From: Tetracentron sinense
Lineage: Eukaryota > Streptophyta > Magnoliopsida > Trochodendrales > Trochodendraceae
NCBI GenBank assembly: GCA_015143295.1
Contig: CM026571.1
Location: 5,475,501 to 5,539,500, forward strand
Direction of reading: 5' to 3'
DNA: 64,000 nt
The first letter of the stretch is position 1. Each line of letters starts with the position of its first letter. The notes under the pieces were generated by a model. The model worked only from the letters and a program-made list of their open reading frames with translations. It did no database searches and was not told the origin of the DNA. The position numbers and the translations under genes are program-made. Below are positions 11,870 through 22,905 of the stretch, one piece after another.

Positions 11870-12330
11870 AGGGTGGCCACGTGTCCTTCTTGACACTCCT
11901 TGAGGTAGCCACGTGTCCTTTTTGACACCCCACCCCTTAAATGGGGTTAGATTCACCCACCCATGTGGTTCACCCCCCATACTTGGTTTTTTTTTTCTAA
12001 ATATTAATTCTTTTTATAAAATTTAATAATTACTTTTAAGACTTTTTTAATATTAAAATATTTTTTTAAATAATTAATATTTAGAAAAAAAAAAACCTAG
12101 GATGGGCGGGTGAACCCTAGGGATGGCCACGTGTCCTTTTTGACACCCCTTAAAGTAGCCACGTGTCACTTTTGACACCCCTTAAATGTAGACACGTGGC
12201 TACCTCAAGGGGTGTCAAAAAGGACACATAGCTACCTCAAGGAGTGTCAAGGACACGTGGCCACCTCAAGAGGTGTCTAAAAGGACATGTGGCCACCACA
12301 AGGGGTGTCGAAAAGGAAACGTGGTCACCC
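11870..12330. repeat. Palindromic G-box-rich core of the fold-back element
   Basis: A roughly 30-bp unit (GCCACGTGTCCTTTTTGACA) is repeated in direct orientation on the left and in inverse orientation on the right of an AT-rich centre. CACGTG occurs at 11,878, 11,910, 12,128, 12,160, 12,193 and 12,254. The arrangement gives nested hairpins inside the larger fold-back. Confidence 0.75.
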
Positions 12331-12486
12331 TAGAGGATTTGATTTCATTTAAAAATGAAGGGACGTATATGAGAAAAATTGAAAATGACAACTTTAGAAG
12401 GTATTTTTGGTAGTTCATACCATTTTATCCTATGATATCATCATTCCATCAATTGACTAACGGTCAACTGATGGAAGGAGTGTAAG

Positions 12487-12995
12487 CTAGAAAGCAAGGA
12501 TACTTCAAATAGGTCATCGTACCCGTATCGGATATGGATACGCCTCCAATACGGCGGGATACAACTTAGATGTATCCAGTTAATTAAAAATAATTTTTTT
12601 AATTTCGGATACAGCTCCGATATGGCATGGATACGTAGGATACAGTGGGGATACGGGCATGAATTTTTATTTTTTGGAGACCTAGGAGTATGACCCTATC
12701 TCTTTTGCTTTTGCATGGACATGGTATTCTTTATATTTTGCTTAGTGGATGATAGGATGACTTTCTTTTTTGCTTAGTGGATGATGAGATGACCCTACTT
12801 ATGCATGGACATTGTCATTTTTATACATAAATAGAACTGAACCAATAGTTATTTTGTAATTATAATACAAAATATAGTATTATTAATTTTTTAAAACAAA
12901 ATTATAGCCTTATCATGGTCGTACCCGTATCCTGTCTTTTTAGGTTATGTCGTATCGTCGTACCCGTATCATGTATCTGTATCCATGCTTCCTAG
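12487..12995. mobile_element. hAT-like MITE nested in the fold-back element
   Basis: A 509-bp insertion with imperfect terminal inverted repeats: the left reads CTAGAAAGCAAGGATAC and the right, reversed, CTAGGAAGCATGGATAC. The flanks AGTGTAAG (12,479-12,486) and GGTGTAAG (12,996-13,003) match in seven of eight positions, fitting the 8-bp target duplication of hAT elements. Removing it restores continuity with the opposite arm of the host fold-back. Inside are several inverted GTACCCGTATC motifs; there is no coding capacity. Confidence 0.8.
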
Positions 12996-13106
12996 GGTGT
13001 AAGTGTCAATATTCTGAAAAGTAGGGATACCTAATGTATTTTCTAAAACCTGGGAGGGTCTATGTGTATTTTCGTCAAACCTCAGGAGGTGTAAATGTAT
13101 TTTCTC

Positions 13107-13718
13107 CCTTTAAATAATTTAATTGAATAAAATATTTAATATTATTTAAGTAGACTTCAAAATCTCCAAATTCCAAATCTGTATTTTGTTCCCACGTGTT
13201 TGGTGAATGTCTTAGTTTACGGAAGGAAATTAATCACCTCCTAGGTCGGTGAGGCAAGCAGGGCGTCTCGGCTCTCATTTTCTTGTCATGTGTCCTCCTA
13301 ATCTCATTTAATTGTGGTTAAAATTTATCCACCTTTTGGATTCACTCATTTATCCTTGGTTTTTTAAAAAATAAAATAAAAAGAATCAACTAAAGGGTTT
13401 AAAAAAACCAACTCGAGTTAATGAGAGCTAAAAGGTGGCTATGTGAGAGCGAAGAGGAATAGTCGCCTCCAGGACAGACGAGTGGACTATTACTCTTTAC
13501 GGAAATATCTTTTTTTTGTCGCCTCAATTTTATTTATGACATGGGAATGCTAGCATCATACTACTATGTTTTTTTCCATTGGCTTTAAGAAAATTACTTT
13601 TTTTTCTAAGGTTATGGTTTTAATTCGTTTGATGTGTATTACGTCTATCACATCACATTACGAGAAAAACTGAATAGCTTTTGAGCAGTGTTTAGCGGAC
13701 TCTGGGCCCGCTGCTTAT
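13107..13718. other. Intergenic, no recognised feature
   Basis: AT-rich sequence with no convincing open frame or repeat boundary. The short frames in the 13,648-13,878 region belong to the adjacent MITE and are not coding. Confidence 0.5.
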
Positions 13719-14217
13719 TAGGGCTGTATTCGGGCCAGGCTTGGCCAAGCCCAGCTTCCCTTGAAATAATTTTTTTTAGGCTTGAAGCCCGGCTCGGCCC
13801 AAAATCAAGCTCAAAAAATCGGCCCAAAGGTCGCCCGAATTCAAAAGCTGGGCTCAGCCCGAATTGATTCAAGCTCAACCCTCAATTCAAGCTCAACCCA
13901 AGCTTGGCTTGGCTCGAGCTCGGCTTGAATCCTTTTTTTTTTAAAATAATAATATTTTATATTATTTATATATATAATAATGATATATATAAATAATATT
14001 TTTATTTATTTATTATTTTTTTAATAATATTCCAGCCAAGCCAAGTTCGGGCCGAACCAAACCTCAATCGAGTCGGGCTTCGAGCCAGGCCGAGCCACAC
14101 AGGGGTTCGCCCGAGCTCGGCTTGATTGATTTTTCGGGCTTTTTTTTAGGCTTGGCTTGGCCCGTTCGAGCCTAAAATTCGGGCCAAACCGGGCCGATCG
14201 GGCTTTGTGCACCCCTA
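13719..14217. mobile_element. MITE with GGCTTGG/GCCCGAGC-rich inverted arms
   Basis: About 499 bp. The left begins TAGGGCTGTATTCGGGCC and the right end, reversed, begins TAGGGGTGCACAAAGCCC, a form common at plant hAT-type termini. Both arms are full of AGGCTTGG, GCTCGGC and GGGCC motifs in inverse orientation around an AT-only centre (13,930-14,030). No clean target duplication was found, so the exact ends may be off by a few bases. Confidence 0.65.
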
Positions 14218-14488
14218 CTATTATCTTACCTTTATGTCCTTGTGTCTCTTTGAACAACCCTTTAACCCTAGTTAAGTTTAACGAAATTAAAATTAATGTT
14301 TTTTTTAAAAAATATGATTGGATTGCTTAACCTTAGGACTGAGTACTGAATCTTAACCACAGTTGGTGAGTGTTTAAAAGTAAGGTGTGGACCAATGAAG
14401 ACGGAGACATTTTGTTATTTAATGAAAACTACGGGTACATTAAGCATTTTTCATATAATTTCTTTAAGTTAGTAGTTTGTAGTGTTAG
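14218..14488. other. Short spacer before the Ogre-like element
   Basis: AT-rich sequence without a recognised gene. Its last five bases, GTTAG (14,484-14,488), are the left copy of the target duplication of the element that follows. Confidence 0.6.
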
Positions 14489-14939
14489 TGTGAGCGCGGG
14501 TTTCGGGGGAACCCTGGTTTGCATCTCACGGGTTGAGTTAAGAGTCGCCACCTATTCATTCGGAAGGGATAAGTCTCCAAGGTTTGGATAAGGTCTTGGT
14601 CTGCGATCAGAGATCAGGGTAAGAGGTTCGGTTAAGTCCGGGGAATGAGTTAGGCAACTCGGCACTTCCACTTTCCGTGGTTCCCTACTTGCTAGGGTTA
14701 AGCCAAATTAATCTCAGTTTTAATCAAATGTCTTAAGTATTTAAGATAATGCTAATCTAAGAAAGAGAAAACCCTAGACTAGGGTCGAACTCGGGTTGGG
14801 CTGCCTACGTACTCACATAGGGGTGAGATCAGACCGAGCGTAGTTCTGGCACATGAGCCCGTGCCAAGGCTAGGGGTGTGTGTGTGTGCACCAAGGGTGG
14901 CTTAAGGTCTAGCCAGGAGGCTAGGGGTGGTTGACCGAG

Positions 14940-15150
14940 TTGGTCAAGTGCTTGGTATTGGGCCCGATAGGCCTAAGGTAAGTCCGATAGACTAGGGTTG
15001 GGCCCGGTAGGCCGAGAGTGAAAACCGGTAGGCTAGTTTGGGCCCGGTAGGCCGAGATTGGGCCCGATAGGCCAAGGATGAGCCCGGTAGGCTAGGGTTT
15101 GGTCCGGTAGGCCGAGATTAGGCCAAGGGGTGAGGCCCAGTAGGCCCAGG
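14940..15150. repeat. GGCCCGGTAGGCC minisatellite in the LTR
   Basis: About ten imperfect copies of a 20-25-bp unit with core GGCCCGGTAGGCC. Copy number differs between the two LTRs (counterpart at 27,155-27,330), so the cluster has changed by slippage or exchange since insertion. Confidence 0.75.
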
Positions 15151-16875
15151 GTGTCTTAACCGAGGGTTAGGGTTGCTAACCGGGATTAAGAAATGTGATT
15201 AACCTTGGTTAGGGGTGCTAACCATGGTTTAAAAAATCCAATATCAGATTTTTTTTGGTCTTTTTGAATTTTTCTGATTTTTTTGGGATTTTCTCAGATT
15301 TTTCCCAGCGGTCAAAGATGCTTAACCACGGTTAAGAAGGGGAGGTCACCATGGTTAAGGGTCTTACTCATGGTTAAATGGTCAAAAGAGACCATTTTTG
15401 GGTTTCTCCTAATATTTTGGATTTTTTGAGCATTTTTTCAGAATTTTTGCTAAGTCATAGGCCGCTTAACTATGGTTAAATGTTAACCACGGGTGAGTTT
15501 AACCATGGTTAAGGGGCCGACTGAAGCAAAAGTGGGCCTAGGATCCATGGCAGGGCCTAGACTGGCCTCCTACCCGGTCTAGGCCCTCACAAAGTCCATT
15601 AATAGACAAAAAACTCAATATTTCATCAAGTTTTTAACCATAGTTAAAGCGAATTTAACCCTGGTTAAAGAGGGATTCACGGGAATCAGAGACCATCAGT
15701 GTACAGCCTGCCATGTGAGGAACAGTTTGAGCCTTTGTGGAGCCCAAGGGGAGTTCGGGTGTGGGCCCCACAGAGTCCCAAAGTTGCCCAAAAGTCACCA
15801 CATAAAATGATAGATTTCCAAAAAACAGATTTTTCAACCACTGTTCGTCAGCGATTTAACCATGGTTAGAGTGCGAGTTAGGGGCTGAAATTTCACAGGG
15901 GGATAGCCCGGAGTGTGGTGAGTCTAACCATGGCCCTGGTTTCAACTAGGGCCCACTCTAACCATGGTTAAACCAAGGAATACAGGCAGTGGCCGAAACT
16001 GGGATTTTCCAGAATTTTTTTGAAAAAAACTCTGTGGGGGTTGTGGTGTTTAACTTGTGAGGTCCAGGGGGTTTCCTCATGGATTGAGGACCCCCCCGAA
16101 CGTCTTGGGAGTGGCTGTGATGTGGTGGGGACGGTGGTGCCCGTGTTTTATCTCAAGGGAAACTCCCCCCATGCCTACGGTTAAGGCAGGGGGTTGCTGT
16201 CCCTAGGTGAAACCAGCCTGTAAAAAGAAATAAACAGGAGCAAAACGGGATCCCTGGAATGGGACCAGGGGTCCCTTACAATGAGAAGTCCAGTAAAAAA
16301 AAAACTGTTTACCCTCTCTGTTTGGGATCCACCAGGGGTGATGCCACTGCCAACGCTGGAGCTCGATGGAAGGGAGCAAGGATGGACTGAGCTAGGGTGA
16401 TCTAGGACCTACCCAAAGTGGGAATAGAGATCAAGTAGAGTTGGGGCAACGCTGGACAGAATCACCAAAAAAAATACTATTTTTTTTTATTTGAACAGTG
16501 GAGATTGCGGTGACTGTAGGTGGTGTTGTGAGCAAGGAGGATTGTTGTTGGGGGTTAGGGTGTGGTCTAGGACTTAGAGGAATGGAGTTCAGGAGTGGAG
16601 GGATGGGTTGGACGCTATGGGCAGAGTTTCTCTTGCAGCTGTGTTTTTTTTTTCAAAACTCCTCCCTTGCGCAGTGGCCACGGTTTGGGTTAAATAGAGG
16701 AAGAAGGGGAATAGGGGAGTATGGATAGGGCTTGGAGAGGCGTGGGGGACATGTCCTGGAGGAGGGCAGGGCGACAGGGGAGCATGAGCAGGCGTGGCCT
16801 GTTCACTCGTCCCTTTGGCAGGGACGAGGAACAGTGCCATTTAAAAAAAAATTGTTTTTGTTTTTTTTATTTTGT

Positions 16876-17200
16876 TTTCTTCAATCGTCCAATTGATTGA
16901 ATTGGGCCCAATCCACATGTGGGCCCTGCCACATGGGATTGGTGCCCAATCAAATCCCTTTTTTTTTTTCTTTTTTAAATATTTTATTTTATTTTTTTAA
17001 TATATTTTTTCAAAATTTTTTATTCATTTATTTTTTTTCGGTTTTTTTTTTTTTTCAATTGTTCAATTGATTGAATTGGGCCCAATCCGCATGTGGGCCC
17101 TACCACATTTGGTGCCCAATCAAATCCCTTTTTTTTCATCATTTTTTTTTTAATATATTTTTTTCAAAATTTTTTACTTATATTTTTTTGGTTTTTTTTT
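16876..17200. repeat. Tandem duplication of a T-rich 170-bp module in the LTR
   Basis: The phrase CAATTGATTGAATTGGGCCC, then a CACATGTGGGCCC-like stretch, GGTGCCCAATCAAATCCC and a long T run, occurs twice (first unit from about 16,876, second from about 17,057). The same doubled module is in the other LTR (29,050-29,375). Confidence 0.8.
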
Positions 17201-17477
17201 TATTTTACTACCCATTTTGGGCCCAACCACCACATGTGTGGGGAAGGCAAAAATATTTTTTCCATTTTGAGAATTGGCTTCAAAATTTGAATTTTAAAAG
17301 GGGTAGTGTGGGTCCTACCTTAGATTTGGCTTAATGGGCCCATGCTTGGGCCCACAAACAAGGTTTTATCCATTTGGGACTTGAAAAGGGGCCTTGAGCC
17401 CATGGGACTTTGCCTAGGGCTAGGCTTGGGCTAGACCTAGGTTTAGGTGAGCAGGGTGTAAAAATTGGGTGCTTACA

Positions 17478-17493
17478 GCTGCCCCTCTTTGCC
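17478..17493 (-). other. Polypurine tract of the Ogre-like element
   Basis: On the minus strand the sequence just before the 3' LTR is GGCAAAGAGGGGCAGC. This purine run would prime plus-strand DNA synthesis, and its position fixes the element's orientation. Confidence 0.85.
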
Positions 17494-17784
17494 GGAGAGT
17501 GCCAGGATGGCGATTGAACGGCAAAGACTGGAAACATCCTATTTTTACACCGAGATAAATGTTAGGAACGATGCATGCTGTGAGTGTGGTGAAATGATGA
17601 ATACTACTGCTAGAGGATAGCGAGTAGCAGGGGAAGAACATGAATGTAGAGATGGCATGGCCCTAAGGCGCTGGCCGGAAGAAAATGTCGCTCGGAAGCG
17701 TCAAACGGGATCGATCGAAACAACGTTTCCCGGGGGATATTAGCCGGATCGATCGGAGGACACACCGGGTGTCGAGAACACAGG

Positions 17785-19668
17785 GGATGTTAGGCATTCC
17801 GGGTGTCGACAAAGTGTGTTATATCGACGCTCACCTGGGATGTTAACGACACACGGGTGTCACAGAGGGGATATGCGGGGGGGTGTACACTGTAAAGGTA
17901 CACGCGGGATATCGGGCATGCGAGGTGTCGACAAAGTGCGTTATGTCGACGCTCACCTGGGATGCCCAGGACACACGAAGGTGTCACAAAGGAGACATGC
18001 GGGTGGTGTACACTGTCAAGGTACACGCGGGATGTCGGGCATGCGAGGTGTCGACAAAACGTGTTATGTCGACGCTCACCTGTGATGCCCAGGACATACG
18101 GGGGTGTCACAGAGGGGACATGCGAGTGGTGTACACTGTCAAGGTACATGCGGGATGTCGGGCATGCAAGGTGTCGACAAAGTATGTTATGTCGACGCTC
18201 ACCTGGGATACCCAGGACATACGGGGGTGTCACAAACGGGACATGCGGGTGGTGTACACTGTCAAGGTACACGCGGGATATCGGGCATGCGAGGTGTCGA
18301 CAAAGTGCGTTATGTCGACGCTCACCTGGGATGCCCAGGACACACGGGAGTGTCACAAAAGGGACATGCGGGTGGTGTACACTTTCAAGGTACACGCGGG
18401 ATGTCGGGCATGCGAGGTGTCGACAAAGTGCGTTATGTCGACGCTCACCTGGGATGCCCAGGACACACGGGGGTGTCACAAAAGGGACATGCGGGTGGTG
18501 TACACTATCAAGGTACACGCGGGATGTCGGGCATGCGAGGTGTCGACAAAGTGCGTTATGTCGACGCTCACCTGGGATGCCCAGGACACACGGAGGTGTC
18601 ACAAAAGGGACATGCGGGTGGTGTACACTGTCAAGGTACACGCGGGATGTCGGGCATGCGAGGTGTCGACAAAGTGCGTTATGTCGACGCTCACCTGGAA
18701 TGCCGAGGACACACGGGGGTGTCACAAAGGGGACATACGGGTGGTGTACACTGTCAAGGTACACACGGGATGTCGGGCATGCGAAGTGTCGACAAAGTGC
18801 ATTATGTCGACGCTCACCTGGGATACTCAGGACACACGGGGGTGTCATAAAGGGGACATGCGGGTGGTGTACACTGTCAAGGTACACACAAGATGTCGGG
18901 CATGCGAGGTGTCGACAAAGTGCGTTATGTCGACGCTCACCTGGAATGCCCAGGACACACGGGGGTGTCACAAAGGGGACATGCGGGAGGTGTACACTGT
19001 CAAGGTACACACGGGATGTCGGGCATGCGAGGTGTCGACAAAGTGCATTATGTCGACGCTCACTTGGGATGCCCAGGACACGAAGGTGTCGCAAAGGAGA
19101 CATGCGGGTGGTATACACTGTCAAGGTACATGCGGGATGTCGGGCATGCGAGGTGTCGACAAAGTGTGTAATGCCGACGCTCACCTGGAATGCCCAGGAC
19201 ACACGGGGGTGCCACAAACGGGACATGCGGGTGGTGTACACTGTCAAGGTACACGCGGGATGTCGGGCATGCGAGGTGTCGACAAAGTGTGTTATGCCGA
19301 CGCTCACCTGGAATACCCAGGACACACGGGGGTGTCACAAAAGGGACATGCGGGTGGTGTACACTGTCAAGGTACACGCGGGATGTCGGGCATGCGAGGT
19401 GTCGACAAAGTGCGTTATGTCGACGCTCACCTGGGATGCCCAAGACACACGGGGGTGTCACGAATGGGACATGCGGGTGGTGTACGCTGTCAAGGTACAC
19501 GCGGGATGTCGGGCATGCGAGGTGTCGACAAATTGCATTATGTCGACGCTCACCTGGGATGCCCAGGACACAAGGGGGTGTCACAAAAAGGACATGCGGG
19601 TGGTGTACACTGTCAAGGTACACACGAGATGTCCAGTGGTGTACACTGTAAAGGTACCCACAGAATGT
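17785..19668. repeat. 123-bp satellite-like tandem array (about 15 units)
   Basis: The marker TGTCGACAAA recurs at 17,804, 17,926, 18,049, 18,172, 18,295, 18,418, 18,541, 18,664, 18,787, 18,910, 19,033, 19,154, 19,277, 19,400 and 19,523, giving a period of 123 bp with small deviations in the first and one later unit. Each unit has two GTCGAC palindromes, a GTGTACAC palindrome and a GGTACAC return arm. Since 123 is three times 41, a frame open in one unit stays open, which explains spurious long frames on both strands. The array lies between the gag remnant and the polypurine tract, i.e. in the 3' untranslated region. Edge units are the most diverged. Confidence 0.97.
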
Positions 19669-19929
19669 TCAAAGATTTGAGGTATGGCCTAGAGGCACTA
19701 GCCGAATTGATGTTGATATGACTGAAAGGTACTGGATTTTGATCAAGATGATTGATGCTAAGGTGCGCGACATGATTAAGTGCATGTAATGTGTTGTGCG
19801 ACTTGAATGTATTGGATAAGGCTTTCACCTTGTATGCAGCTAATATGTAGCTATGATGTATTGAGTGCAACTTGATTTTGTGCAGTTAGAGTGCAATGTG
19901 AAATTTGCATGCAGTTAGTTTGAGTGCAG
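19669..19929. other. Spacer between the two tandem arrays
   Basis: Part of the Ogre-like interior, without coding signal. The right half already shows the GTGCAG/GTGCAA vocabulary of the 64-bp array. Confidence 0.6.
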
Positions 19930-20240
19930 TGAATGACTTGATTGAGTGTGTGCAACTAGTGTGCAGTTGGATTTGAGTAGCTAGAGTGCATTATGTGTGA
20001 CTCGATTGAGTGTATGCAACTAGTGTGCAACTAGATTTGAGTAGCTAAAGTGCATTATGCGCGACTCGATTGATTGTGTGCAACTAGTGTGCAGCTAGAT
20101 CTGAGTAGCTAGAGTGCATTATGTGCGACTCGATTGAGTGTGTGCAACTAATGTGCAGCTGGATTTGATTAGCTAGAGTGCATTATATGCGATTCAACTG
20201 AGTGTGTGCAACTAATGTGTAGCTTTGTTTAGTGTATGAC
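19930..20240. repeat. 64-bp tandem array (about 5 units)
   Basis: The marker GATTGAGTGTGTGCAACT and its variants start at 19,940, 20,004, 20,068 and 20,132, with a diverged fifth copy near 20,191. The period is 64 bp. Each unit contains GTGCAACTAGTGTGCAGC and GAGTAGCTAGAGTGCATTAT. It is unrelated in sequence to the 123-bp array and lies about 260 bp from it. Confidence 0.93.
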
Positions 20241-22900
20241 ATGCATGACTTGACCTATGCTGATGCATGGGGGGTTTGACTAGTCTTGGTTTCCCTAGTG
20301 TGGCATGCAGGTTGAAGGAGGGCTAGGTATATGACTCGCTCTTGGAGACCAGTCTTTTGCTATTTGAAGATTCCGGAGACATTCGATCTTGTTCTCGCTT
20401 CTTGCTAGAACCGTGACGCCTCTCGGGCGATTGCTGAGTTCTGTTTGACCTGGCCAAGCCGGTGGAAAAACACTTAGAATGTGATTGACCTGGTGAGTAT
20501 TGGGACTCTAGCGGTGATTGGGGGACGTCATAGGATTTGACAGGCTCAGAAGACGTCATAGGATTTGACTGACTCGGAAGACTTCGAGGATGATTGATCC
20601 GATGAGTATATGAACTCTTATGGTGACCAGAAGGAGACTCAGAATTTGAAGTTGAATGCTTCATTTGCTAATGTGATTTAATAAGGAGATCACTTTCACA
20701 GGGTGAATGGATTTTGTCCTTAGGGGTAGAGTACGATACTAAGCGGATTTGTCCTGTTGTGACATTGTTGAAGTCATGCTTTGCATCTTACAAAGTCGGG
20801 CTTTGCTGGGACTTGGGGTCACTTTGCCAATAAGAATTGCTCTGCCTTGCTGCTGCTAGAGATTGAGTGATCTGGCTGGGGAGAAGCTTCCTGAAAAGTA
20901 AATTGGATGCTTTTAAGCTCTTGCAGGGGAGAATGTTTGTAGAGAGCCATTGGAGGCTTCTACTAGGGATCCGCTGGGGAATGTGACACTGTTGTGAACC
21001 ACTGCTGATGACCTGCTGGGAGTGGCACTTTGCTGGGGATTATTAGTTGTTTGCTGGGGAATTGACTCTGCTGGAGACTACTTCTGGGGGGTCTGTTTCT
21101 TCGGGTCATCCGTTCTTGACCTGTGGGGGATTGTCGGGAGTTCGGCGAGCCTGATTGTTGCCGGATTCTTTTGCTAAACTGCTCTTCAGCTTTTCTCCCT
21201 TTTTTACCCTTGGAATGACCAAGTCAATGGGGTTTGCATAGTTTTTGCGTAATGAGGCCGTTGCCGGTTTTCCTCATGCCTGCGAAGTTGATAAGTTTTC
21301 TTCCCTTTTTTGCCCCTGGTCTCGAGACCAGGTCTGGGATTCGCGTAATTTTTGCGCACCAATGCCATTTCTGGTTTTCATTGAGCCCGCGATGGTTTTG
21401 AACGGAGTTCTGTTCCCGTTGCCTTGGATATCGGTAGCTCGCTTTCAGATACTTGCGTGATAAGTTGCTTGCACCTTCAGTCTCTAGGGGATCTAGGAAG
21501 ACTTGTGGTAGGATGAAATGTAGGCTGGGGGACCGAAGTTTGGGACACCCTCGGATTTCTCCTTTGCAATTATTCTTTTGGGGATCTCTTCCATTGTACT
21601 CGTTGTACTCTCCTAAGGATTTGTACTTTTGGATTTCCAGCAGAGTTTTTTTTTTTTTAATTTTGAGAGAGGTTGTCTCTGCTGGGGAGAGTTTCGAAAA
21701 AGGTTGTCTCTGCTTGGGGATTTTTTTTTGGAGAGATTTTCCTTGAAAGGTATCTGTTGGGGACAGAGTCCGGAGAGGTTATCTTTGTGGGGAGTTTCTG
21801 ACTCTTAAAATGTTTCAACTTCTATTTTGGGTTTTCCTTTAATGGAATTTTTTTTTTTTTTTTTTTACCCTTGACTGGAGAAGTTGAGAGGATTTTTTTT
21901 GCTCTATCTCTGCAGGGAGACATTCCAAAGAGGCTTTGGTTCCACTGGGGATGGTTTGACTCTGCGTAATGGAGATTGGGGGGGTATGATCCTTTTTTAT
22001 GACCGCACCTAATTTTTCAGGCTGCCTACGTACCCTTTATAGGATCAGGTCATGACGTAGTTTAAGCAAATACCACAGATTGGCAAGGGAGGGTGTCCCT
22101 GAAGAGATTTTATGAAAGAAAGGCTGTTAAGCTCAAAGGGGCTAACTAGCGGATTTCATTGATCTGTAAAACGGGTTTACATTGAAGGGGATGAAGGGGT
22201 GCCAAAGATGGCTTCCTGTCCTTTCCCGAAGCGGCTAAAAGTGCAAGCATTATTAGGCAAGACCTTAAGCGTTGTTCTTTGATTTTGCCCATTTGATTGG
22301 TTTGGGATCCGGTAGTCATTCTGATATTGTCCCTTGCTTTGTCGGGTGAGGTATTTGCCCCTAGTAAATCTGTGCAACTTTTCCCGCAGTTGTTAGTTAC
22401 TTGTTCGGGTGTCAGCTCTTGTTCAAGTTGCCCCTTGCTCCAAGTATTGTCCTGGGGGAGCTTACGTCGGATGACCGGAGATGGGCTTGCCCCTTGCTTT
22501 TGATTGCCCCCTGCCCCTGGTGTGGCGAAGTCTTGACCTTCACATTCAGAGATGCTACCCAGCTCTGTACAGAACAAGGTTCCTGAATGAGAATTCTGCT
22601 TTTCATCGTATTCTGCCCCTGGGGATTATGAGTTTGATTATCTGTTTAGGTGATCTCTTGTTAAAGCAAATAAGTTTAGGAAGCATTCAGCTATGCTACG
22701 CAAGTATGAAGACGAAACTCTTTAAAAAAGAGATTTCATTGAACTGAAAGAGTTTGACTGGACTCATACAGGGCCACTGCGGCCGACTCTTACATGAAAG
22801 AAATCCTAACTAAGACAGACTTAGACTGGGCTTGGCTCTGATCAACCGAACTCGGAATTTCGCTTTCAGGTCTCCCTCTCCAGATAAGTTGGTGAATACA
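20241..22900 (-). other. Long non-coding 3' interior of the Ogre-like element
   Basis: This is the place where protease, RT, RNase H and integrase would lie in an autonomous relative; none of their motifs is visible in any frame. The stretch is rich in TGCTGGGGA variants (20,800-21,960). A phrase at 22,020-22,062 (GGCTGCCTACGTACC, then GGATCAGGTC and ACGTAGTT) echoes one in the LTR near 14,800-14,850. A serine/proline-rich minus frame (20,323-20,664) has no recognisable family. Confidence 0.6.
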
Positions 22901-22905
22901 CTGCT

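Larger units (their letters stand above)
11602..13106. mobile_element. Fold-back (long inverted repeat) DNA element
   Basis: The left end begins GAGAAAATACATTTACACC and the right end is its reverse complement. The arms continue to match inward for some 300 bp (11,602-11,930 against 12,330-13,106, the right arm being interrupted by a nested MITE). Landmarks repeated in inverse order include AAATACATTAAGTATCCC, the AATTGACCGTTAGTCAA stretch and GAAATCAAATCCTCTAG. The terminal sequence resembles plant Mutator-like TIRs, but I could not read a clear 9-bp target duplication, so the superfamily is open. No transposase is encoded. Confidence 0.8.
14489..17477 (-). repeat. 3' LTR of the Ogre-like element
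   Basis: 2,989 bp, bounded by TG/CA in minus orientation. It contains a GGCCCGGTAGGCC-type short repeat cluster (14,950-15,150), about ten copies of an AACCATGGTT palindrome (15,197-15,973), a TATA-like CTATTTAA on the minus strand (16,689-16,696), and two tandem copies of a 170-bp T-rich module (16,876-17,200). Differences from the other LTR are mostly single-base substitutions, plus indels in the GGCCCGGTAGGCC cluster and the T runs. Confidence 0.93.

Noticed and set aside
13719..14217. 8-bp target duplication for the MITE
   Set aside because: The flanks CTGCTTAT and CTATTATC do not match well enough to claim a duplication.
16498..16840. Open frames on both strands of the LTR, repeated at 28,667-29,009
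   Set aside because: They recur only because the LTR is duplicated, overlap antisense to each other, and have no recognisable motif.
17785..19668. CRISPR-like array
   Set aside because: The units are contiguous 123-bp tandem repeats without unique spacers, in plant nuclear DNA inside a retroelement.
17790..19721. Long open frames on both strands (up to 612 codons) over the 123-bp array
   Set aside because: The period is a multiple of three, so any frame open in one unit stays open in all. Several frames on both strands are open at once, which marks them as a repeat artefact, not a protein.
20323..20664. Serine/proline-rich 113-codon frame on the minus strand
   Set aside because: It lies in the 3' interior of the Ogre-like element where no gene is expected and shows no known domain. 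Left as non-coding.
22146..22606. Several overlapping frames on both strands
   Set aside because: All are short and antisense to one another, without gag, protease or RT motifs.
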